This document shows positions 6,382 through 11,072 of a stretch of 13,474 nt of DNA, piece by piece. Below the pieces are notes generated by a model. It was not told where the DNA came from. It was given only the letters and a program-made list of their open reading frames with translations, and ran no database searches. Position numbers and translations under genes: made by a program. How positions within the stretch are numbered: the stretch's first letter is position 1; the number at the start of each line of letters is the position of its first letter. Source of the stretch: Tannerellaceae bacterium (GTDB lineage Bacteria > Bacteroidota > Bacteroidia > Bacteroidales > Tannerellaceae); NCBI GenBank assembly GCA_031284275.1, contig JAITAD010000001.1, forward strand, positions 1 to 13,474, written 5' to 3'.

Positions 6382-8010
6382 TTCGGAAGAGCTGAGGAGA
6401 TGGCCATTCACGGTATGACGGAAGTAGCTGAGCGGAGGGCGACTGTACTCTTTCGTGGTGAGGATAGTACGTTCGCCCACCTTAAACATGGGGAAGTTGA
6501 TAACGAAAGAGTCGATAATCGACAATTCCGATAGCGACAGCCCCGTGAAGATACCCGTAGTTTCATCGTATTCATCCCATAGAGAGGGGGAGAAGGTGAC
6601 ATTGTCCATAATGACTTTTCCGGTAGGGGTAAAGGTGCCGTCCAACTTGAGATCACCCTGAAAAGTCACTTCGCCATCAATCGAAACGGGGCTGTAAAAG
6701 GTGGCATTCGTAATCTTGGCGCCTTGCCAATTCCCTTCGGCTTGTTTCATGATGGTCAGCCCATCAACGGCGATATTCTGTATATCAATTTGCAAAGGGA
6801 TATCCCAATTGTAGTCGAAGACAAGAACGTCGCCGTTGTCGGACGGCGCTATCGAGAGCCGGCTCTCGCCGCCTCGAGGTTCTTCGCCCCATCTCTCCGT
6901 ACCGTCGTAACCTCCCATGAGGGCTACATATTCGCTTTCAAAATACTGTCGGTCGGCCATGTGGTGGCCTTCCATGAAGAAAAAGCGGTCATCGCGCCCC
7001 TCGCGCAGGCCGACAGCTTCGCCAAAGTCGATATAGGCGGTTTCCCATGAACGGCCATCGCCTTCCTGCGTACCATCGTCAGGACGGATATAGGATGAAA
7101 CTATTGATTGGACGTCCAACAGTGTACCGTCAAATGTCTCCGAACTTTCGTTCAGCACGGTAAAGTGAATGGAAACGGCTCCTTTCAAGGAACTACAACC
7201 TTTGAATGCTCTGTTTCCTATCCGCACAAGGACATTCGGATCTATCCGTATGCCTTCCAACGCTTCACAACCTTCAAAAGCGCCGAACGTTCCCTTCAAC
7301 CCCTGCTCATACCCACCGATACTCCTGACGTGGGAGAGGTCTACCTTCTCTGCACACCACCCTGTACATCCGGCAAAAGCTCCTCCTCCGATGGAGGTGA
7401 TACTCTTGGGTAACAACACAGACTTTAAGCCAGAACAGCCATTGAATGAACCGGCACCGATGTGCGTAAGCTTACTGTCGACGGGTATATCCAAAGCTTC
7501 CAACCCCGAACAGCCGTAAAAAGCGCCTTTGTGGTCGATAGCATCTTCGAGGATGGTCACCGAAGAAGGGATATCCAACGTGCCCGTCAGCCCTGCACAT
7601 CCGGCAAAAGCGGCGACGCCAATATGTTTCAAACCGGCAGGAAGATAGAGCTGCCCCTTAATATTTGTACCGATAAAAACGCTATCGCCGATCTTTTCCG
7701 CGAAAAAGGGGAGAACAATGGTAGATAAACTGGTCATGCCATAACATGCCTTATCCGGCAAAAGGCCATTGTCAAGCGTTGCGTCCTGCAAGTCCAAAGC
7801 GAGCAGCTTCCCGGCTGTCTTACGGATATAATCAAAGTCCGCAACGCCCACCTTTCCGCTGACCTTCAACTCGGTGATATCTGCCAACTTGGAAGGCGTC
7901 ACTTGTTGCGATAACGTACCCGAAGCCGCCAAGGTATAATGCTCGGACTTTACCTCATGGGCATTCGCAAGGAATAGCCCGATGAGTACAAGTAAAAACG
8001 CTTTCTTCAT
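6379..8010 (-). CDS. N-terminal half of split surface protein: BspA-like leucine-rich repeat protein
   Basis: 543 residues. Signal peptide MKKAFLLVLIGLFLANA (1-17). Residues 40-75 resemble the usual BspA N-terminus (ITELKVSGKV, LLALDLQDATL). LRR_5/BspA-type repeats follow to about residue 270, with landmarks AFAGCAGL, AFYGCSGLEALDIP, SFNGCSGLKSVLLPKSIT, AFAGCTGW, AFEGCEALEGI and AFKGCSSLKG. Next is a DGRSWETAYIDFGEAV segment, like the start of Pmp-type or other right-handed beta-helix surface domains, and a region of short beta strands up to the TAG. Surface adhesin or ligand-binding role by family. Start 8010 is chosen over 8028 because it gives a clean signal peptide and AAAGAGG lies about nine bases upstream. 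As read it ends without a sorting domain. Confidence 0.82.
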   Translation of the reverse strand: MKKAFLLVLIGLFLANAHEVKSEHYTLAASGTLSQQVTPSKLADITELKVSGKVGVADFDYIRKTAGKLLALDLQDATLDNGLLPDKACYGMTSLSTIVLPFFAEKIGDSVFIGTNIKGQLYLPAGLKHIGVAAFAGCAGLTGTLDIPSSVTILEDAIDHKGAFYGCSGLEALDIPVDSKLTHIGAGSFNGCSGLKSVLLPKSITSIGGGAFAGCTGWCAEKVDLSHVRSIGGYEQGLKGTFGAFEGCEALEGIRIDPNVLVRIGNRAFKGCSSLKGAVSIHFTVLNESSETFDGTLLDVQSIVSSYIRPDDGTQEGDGRSWETAYIDFGEAVGLREGRDDRFFFMEGHHMADRQYFESEYVALMGGYDGTERWGEEPRGGESRLSIAPSDNGDVLVFDYNWDIPLQIDIQNIAVDGLTIMKQAEGNWQGAKITNATFYSPVSIDGEVTFQGDLKLDGTFTPTGKVIMDNVTFSPSLWDEYDETTGIFTGLSLSELSIIDSFVINFPMFKVGERTILTTKEYSRPPLSYFRHTVNGHLLSSSE

Positions 8011-8044
8011 ATAAACCGCCTCTTTCATGGTACTTTACGAGGGG

Positions 8045-8077
8045 CAAACTTAGCTATATTTCTTCTCCCAAACACAA
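8045..8077 (-). promoter_or_regulatory. Promoter of the BspA-like gene
   Basis: Minus strand contains TAAGTTTG (8052-8045), matching TAnnTTTG. A -33 TTG lies at 8077-8075 (22-base spacer), or TTTG at 8072-8069 (16-base spacer); neither has the ideal 19. Transcription would start near 8038, leaving a leader of about 28 bases to the ATG at 8010. It follows the hairpin behind rplI. Confidence 0.5.
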
Positions 8078-8078
8078 G

Positions 8079-8105
8079 GAGAGCGCCCCATTTTGGGACG
8101 CCCTC
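8079..8105 (-). terminator. Hairpin terminator after rplI
   Basis: On the minus-strand RNA, GAGGGCGUCCC pairs with GGGGCGCUCUC around an AAAAU loop: eleven pairs, two of them G-U. On the plus strand the same two positions become A-C mismatches, so the structure is strand-biased to the rplI transcript. No clear U-tract follows (CUUGUGUUUGG), so it may be a processed 3' end as well as a terminator. Confidence 0.6.
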
Positions 8106-8128
8106 TTCTCTTTTTTCCTTACTTCCGC

Positions 8129-8572
8129 CTATTCGGATACTACGACGAAAGGTATTTCTACGGAAACTTCACGGTGCAAGTGGGCTACCGCTTTGTAAGT
8201 GCCTATCTGCTTGACTGTGTCGTCGATATGGATAAGCTTGCGATCTACTTCAATACCCTGCTTGGCCAGAGCGGCAGCTATCTGCACATTCCCGACGGAA
8301 CCGAAGATGGTCCCGGACTCGCTCGTCTTGGCGCCAATAGTGAGCGATACGCCTTCCAACTTGGCAGCCAACGCTTGGGCGACCGCCTTGATACCGGCCA
8401 GCTTGTGGGCACGCTGTTTTTGGTTTTCCGCCAACACCTTACGGGCTGCTTCCGAGGCAATTACCGCCTTACGTTGCGGAATGAGGTAATTACGGCCATA
8501 ACCGTCCCTCACCGTCACGATGTCGTCTTTGTAACCCAGCTTGGAGATATCCTCCTTCAATATGATTTGCAT
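8129..8572 (-). CDS. rplI: 50S ribosomal protein L9
   Basis: 147 residues, normal length. Binds 23S rRNA through its N-terminal domain and extends away from the L1 side of the 50S subunit. Seen: MQIILKEDISKLGYKDDIV, then VRDGYGRNYLIPQRKAV, the L9 signature region, a charged connecting helix (residues 40-75) and the C-terminal domain with TSESGTIFGSVGNVQIAAAL. The glycine usual after Leu-Ile-Pro-x is Arg here. Third gene of rpsF-rpsR-rplI, 18 bases after rpsR. It ends in TAG, which shows amber is a true stop in this genome. Confidence 0.97.
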   Translation of the reverse strand: MQIILKEDISKLGYKDDIVTVRDGYGRNYLIPQRKAVIASEAARKVLAENQKQRAHKLAGIKAVAQALAAKLEGVSLTIGAKTSESGTIFGSVGNVQIAAALAKQGIEVDRKLIHIDDTVKQIGTYKAVAHLHREVSVEIPFVVVSE

Positions 8573-8590
8573 CGTCGTCTCTTTCCTAAG

Positions 8591-8875
8591 TTATTTCATT
8601 AAGTCGGTCACATAGGGGAGTAAGGCCAGATGGCGCGCCCGTTTTACCGCCTGCGCCACACGACGCTGAAACTTCAAAGAGGTTCCCGTCAAACGGCGGG
8701 GCAGTATCTTACCCTGCTCATTGAGAAACTTCTTGAGAAAATCAGGATCCTTGTAGTCTATGTACTTGATACCGTTCTTCTTAAAACGGCAATACTTCTT
8801 CTTCTTCACCTCCACCGTGGGGGGAATCAGGTACCTGACTTCCTGCTGTTGTTGCGACTGCTGTTGTATGGCCAT
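8591..8875 (-). CDS. rpsR: 30S ribosomal protein S18
   Basis: 94 residues. S18 pairs with S6 on the platform of the 30S subunit and contacts 16S rRNA. Seen: a Gln-rich N-terminus ([15 protein letters not shown]), [20 protein letters not shown] (20-residue core of the family), then [20 protein letters not shown] and [18 protein letters not shown], both near-invariant in S18. The single Cys in KKKYCRF lies where a zinc-binding Cys often sits in other bacteria, but the other Cys ligands are missing. It starts three bases after the rpsF stop. Confidence 0.97.
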   Translation of the reverse strand: MAIQQQSQQQQEVRYLIPPTVEVKKKKYCRFKKNGIKYIDYKDPDFLKKFLNEQGKILPRRLTGTSLKFQRRVAQAVKRARHLALLPYVTDLMK

Positions 8876-8878
8876 GGC

Positions 8879-9256
8879 TTAGTCTTCTTTTTTTGTTGTT
8901 TCGTTATCCTTTGACTCACTGTTGGACGATGACTTGAGTTTCCGCCTCTTGATGGCGTACTCCAAGGCAAACTTGTCCTGCCGGAAAGTCAGGAAACGTA
9001 TCACACGTTCGTCACGGCGATAGTTGACTTCCAACTTGGCGATGACTGCCGGATCCGACTTGAACTCTATCAGATGATAGAAGCCTGTCGTTTTCCTGTT
9101 GATCGGGTAGGCCAACTTGCGCAGCCCCCACGCTTCATGGTTCACTATCTCCGCTCCTTCTGATTTGAGCAGGTCGGTGAACTTCTCTACCGCTTCCTTC
9201 ATCTGAACATCAGATAAAACGGGAGTTAAAATGAAAACGGTTTCGTAGTTGTTCAT
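8879..9256 (-). CDS. rpsF: 30S ribosomal protein S6
   Basis: 125 residues. S6 forms a heterodimer with S18 on the 30S platform. Seen: [16 protein letters not shown] at the start, [19 protein letters not shown] in the middle and [18 protein letters not shown]. The last 20 residues are a charged Ser/Glu/Lys tail typical of Bacteroidota S6. The start at 9256 is the family N-terminus; the frame is open upstream, but that stretch contains the promoter (TACCTTTG at 9296-9289). A leader of about 27 bases contains AAGAGG close to the ATG. First gene of rpsF-rpsR-rplI, divergent from the Crp/Fnr-like gene. Confidence 0.97.
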   Translation of the reverse strand: MNNYETVFILTPVLSDVQMKEAVEKFTDLLKSEGAEIVNHEAWGLRKLAYPINRKTTGFYHLIEFKSDPAVIAKLEVNYRRDERVIRFLTFRQDKFALEYAIKRRKLKSSSNSESKDNETTKKED

Positions 9257-9288
9257 AAAAACCTCTTGTGCTTTTTGATTTTGCGGGG

Positions 9289-9296
9289 CAAAGGTA
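9289..9296 (-). promoter_or_regulatory. -7 element of the rpsF operon promoter
   Basis: Minus strand reads TACCTTTG followed by C, the same 9-mer as at 7-14 and 2288-2295. The -33 at 19-base spacing reads TGT instead of TTG. The expected transcript leader is about 27 bases, too short to hold an S6:S18-binding leader. Confidence 0.6.
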
Positions 9297-9304
9297 GCAA
9301 TACT

Positions 9305-9316
9305 TCCGACTTCGGA
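9305..9316. promoter_or_regulatory. Perfect inverted repeat in the rpsF/crp-like divergent promoter region
   Basis: TCCGA-CT-TCGGA, two perfect five-base arms two bases apart, placed within the -33/-7 spacer of the rpsF promoter and about 65 bases upstream of the regulator's own -7. It could be an operator for the neighbouring regulator, but it is short and could arise by chance. Confidence 0.3.
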
Positions 9317-9380
9317 CACTCCCATACAACTTTTTCTTCGCCGCCCCTAACTTTTCTCTCTAATGCATGAAAATCTCCCT

Positions 9381-9388
9381 TATCTTTG
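9381..9388 (+). promoter_or_regulatory. -7 element of the Crp/Fnr-like gene
   Basis: TATCTTTG on the plus strand fits TAnnTTTG. No good -33 TTG is seen at the right distance, which would fit an activator-dependent or regulated promoter. It places the transcript start near 9394, about 12 bases before the ATG at 9406, and rules against a translation start at 9367. Confidence 0.5.
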
Positions 9389-9405
9389 CCGGACGAACCT
9401 ATGTT

Positions 9406-10122
9406 ATGCAACACATAAAAGTTGTGGAGGGGCATCCGTTGGCCATCAGCCTGCCGGTCAGTCTGTCCGATATATGGAGGCTGCTCACCGACGAAGAACA
9501 CGACATCCTGCGTGCCAAGTCGGAAATGCGTACCTATCGGCGCAATCAGCTTATCTACGCCGAAGGAGAGAAGCCGCAGGATATGATGTGCCTGATTGAA
9601 GGAAAGGTAAAGATCTTCAAGAAAGGTATCGGCGGACGCAGCCAGATTATGCGTATGGTAAAGCCCGTACAATATTTCGGTTACCGCGCCTATTTCGCCC
9701 AAGAGGAGTATCTGACGAACGCCGCCGCCTTTGAGGTGTCTGTCGTTTGCCTCATCCCTATGACGATCGTCTGTGACTTTATCGCTGAGAACCCACGTCT
9801 GGCTATGTTTTTCATTCGACAATTGTCCGTCGATCTCGGAGTGGCCGACGAGCGTACCGTAACCCTCACTCAGAAACACGTACGCGGACGCCTCGCCGAG
9901 GCGATCATTTTCCTACTTGACAGTTACGGGGTTGAGGAAGACGGTTCCACACTGAGCATCTACCTCTCTCGCGAAGACCTCGCCAACCTTTCCAACATGA
10001 CCACGTCCAACGCCATTCGTACCCTTTCCACATTCGTCAACGAACGGGTCATCGCCATCGACGGCCGCAAGATCCGCGTGCTTGATCGGGACCGCCTCGA
10101 AAAAACTTCCCGCCTCGGATAA
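9406..10122 (+). CDS. Crp/Fnr-family transcriptional regulator
   Basis: 238 residues. N-terminal cyclic-nucleotide-binding-like beta barrel (about 20-140: LIYAEGEKPQDMMCLIEGKVKIF, residues 50-72, then VKPVQYFGYRAYF), a dimerisation helix (about 145-175) and a C-terminal winged helix with YLSREDLANLSNMTTSNAIR (residues 190-209) as helix-turn-helix. The Arg-Ser pair that binds cAMP phosphate in Crp is absent (YFAQEEYLTNAAAFEV instead), and the cysteines are not spaced as in Fnr, so it is unlikely to sense cAMP or to carry an Fnr-type Fe-S cluster. Start 9406 is chosen because the promoter -7 at 9381 would otherwise fall inside the gene. Divergent from rpsF; its stop is nine bases from the convergent Spy-like gene. 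Target genes and signal are unknown. Confidence 0.88.
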   Translation: MQHIKVVEGHPLAISLPVSLSDIWRLLTDEEHDILRAKSEMRTYRRNQLIYAEGEKPQDMMCLIEGKVKIFKKGIGGRSQIMRMVKPVQYFGYRAYFAQEEYLTNAAAFEVSVVCLIPMTIVCDFIAENPRLAMFFIRQLSVDLGVADERTVTLTQKHVRGRLAEAIIFLLDSYGVEEDGSTLSIYLSREDLANLSNMTTSNAIRTLSTFVNERVIAIDGRKIRVLDRDRLEKTSRLG

Positions 10123-10131
10123 CTTTCCTGC

Positions 10132-10587
10132 TCATTCCGGCTTACCGTGCCCGCGCCGCTGCATGAATTGGCGGGTAAAACGCTGTTCGGTGTCTTTGTA
10201 TTTGAACAGATTGGCGGCCGGCAGCACTTCTTTGAAACGTTTGTAATAATCCTCAGCCAGACGGGCGGTTTGGACATCCGCCTCGATACAGCAATCCATG
10301 GCTTGAATATACCGGCTTTCGGCCGGCTTATCCTCCTTACGCAAGTTACGCAGCAGCCAACGGCAGTTACGCCCCGCTTCGAACTTCTTCTGTCGGTACT
10401 CGTTACACAAAGGGATAAAAGCAGCAGCCTCTTCGGGAGTAAGCCCCAACTCGGCAATGATGAAGGCATTACATTGGTTGTCAAACTCTTCCTTGTTGAT
10501 ATGCGGCTTGTCTCCCGACTGTGCTCGCCCTGCTACGGGGGACAACAGCGTCAAAACAGAGGCGAGGATAATCCATTTCCCAATCAT
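10132..10587 (-). CDS. Secreted Spy/CpxP-like protein
   Basis: 151 residues. Signal peptide MIGKWIILASVLTLLSPVAG then RAQ (1-23), so periplasmic. The mature part is helical and charged, with LTPEEAAAFIPL (49-60), which resembles the LTxxQ-like motif of Spy/CpxP periplasmic chaperone/sensor proteins, and a basic end (QRFTRQFMQRRGHGKPE, 135-151). Five cysteines (39, 61, 75, 99, 100) are unusual for this family. In Bacteroidales such proteins often follow an ECF sigma factor and a small one-TM protein, and the latter is directly upstream here. Start 10587 gives the signal peptide; an ATG at 10623 in frame would add 12 residues that do not look like part of it. Assignment is by motif and context only. 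Confidence 0.6.
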   Translation of the reverse strand: MIGKWIILASVLTLLSPVAGRAQSGDKPHINKEEFDNQCNAFIIAELGLTPEEAAAFIPLCNEYRQKKFEAGRNCRWLLRNLRKEDKPAESRYIQAMDCCIEADVQTARLAEDYYKRFKEVLPAANLFKYKDTEQRFTRQFMQRRGHGKPE

Positions 10588-10632
10588 GACATACTTCCTT
10601 ATTATGACTAATGCAGCAGGCATATCCGGCCG

Positions 10633-10938
10633 TTATTCGAGAAAGGCGATCTCTTCCGCCATGGCGTACCGGACACATTCCTGTTGCAAGTACTCCTCGT
10701 AATCGTCTTCCTCACTATACAGCGTTTCGGGCGCCGGTACGGGTAAAAGGGTGCGGAAGCAGACGATAAGGCCGGTGAAAACGGCGGCAAGATACAGCCA
10801 TGGCAACGCTCGCTGCCATCGGGTGACAGAGGGGGTTACCACGGGGTGACGCTCAGGAAGGCCATCCATAATTCGGGCGCTAAGCCCTTCAAAATACCCC
10901 TCGGGGACGCGAAAGGGGTTTCCTCCTTGCCATTCCAT
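10633..10938 (-). CDS. Small one-TM protein, anti-sigma-like companion
   Basis: 101 residues. NPFRVPEGYFEGL (7-19) is a conserved motif in Bacteroidota proteins encoded right after ECF sigma factors. A cytoplasmic segment to about 44, one membrane helix (about 45-66, LPWLYLAAVFTGLIVCFRTL), then an acidic periplasmic tail (SEEDDYEEYLQQE, 75-87). This layout suits an anti-sigma factor or a sensor partner, but no classical zinc anti-sigma HxxxCxxC motif is present. It is followed by the Spy-like gene with about 45 bases between the stop and that gene's ATG. No sigma factor gene is adjacent: upstream are 134 bases and then sprA in the opposite direction. Confidence 0.6.
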   Translation of the reverse strand: MEWQGGNPFRVPEGYFEGLSARIMDGLPERHPVVTPSVTRWQRALPWLYLAAVFTGLIVCFRTLLPVPAPETLYSEEDDYEEYLQQECVRYAMAEEIAFLE

Positions 10939-11072
10939 GAGCCTCTGTCTTATTCCTTACGTAACCTTTCTTGACACTTGTTGGGCTTTCGACATGCGGG
11001 CGAGGAAAAGGTTTAAGCGACAAATACGGTTTCGCTGCTTTTTACGTTATAGCAAATACGAACGGTGACTGC
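10939..11072. promoter_or_regulatory. Divergent intergenic region between the anti-sigma-like gene and sprA
   Basis: 134 bases with no coding content. CAAATACG occurs twice as a direct repeat (11021-11028 and 11053-11060). TTGACA is present at 10971-10976, but no matching -10 or Bacteroidota TAnnTTTG was found in either direction, so I do not place a promoter precisely. It must hold the sprA start region. Confidence 0.4.

Larger units (their letters stand above)
4594..8010 (-). pseudogene. BspA-like/Big_2/T9SS-sorted surface protein gene interrupted by one in-frame TAG
   Basis: The two halves are in the same frame: after the TAG (6381-6379) the codons read VRFEWIPEGDINKLQ and run straight into the first Ig-like domain, with no shift. 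Ignoring the stop, the gene would be 1,138 codons plus TAA: Sec signal peptide, BspA-type LRRs, beta-helix-like module, about six Big_2 domains and a T9SS type A sorting domain. This LRR plus Big_2 design is that of Tannerella forsythia BspA and relatives. A CAG-to-TAG (Gln) or GAG/AAG-to-TAG change is the simplest explanation. A sequencing error cannot be excluded. The truncated product would have a secretion signal but no surface anchor. Confidence 0.68.

Noticed and set aside
4564..6534. Several plus-strand open frames opposite the Ig-like repeats
   Set aside because: They are shadows of the high-GC repetitive coding strand; none has a signal peptide or known motif.
7366..7611. Direct DNA repeat ACATCCGGCAAAAGC (7366-7380, 7597-7611)
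   Set aside because: It encodes the same AFAGC block of two LRR units; it is protein repeat, not a mobile or regulatory repeat.
9257..9288. S6:S18 ribosomal-protein autoregulatory leader before rpsF
   Set aside because: The leader implied by the -7 element is about 27 bases and A/T-rich, with no stem and no CCG hairpin loop.
10971..10999. Sigma-70-type promoter with TTGACA before sprA
   Set aside because: No TATAAT-like box follows at 17 bases (ATGCGG), and Bacteroidota do not use that consensus.
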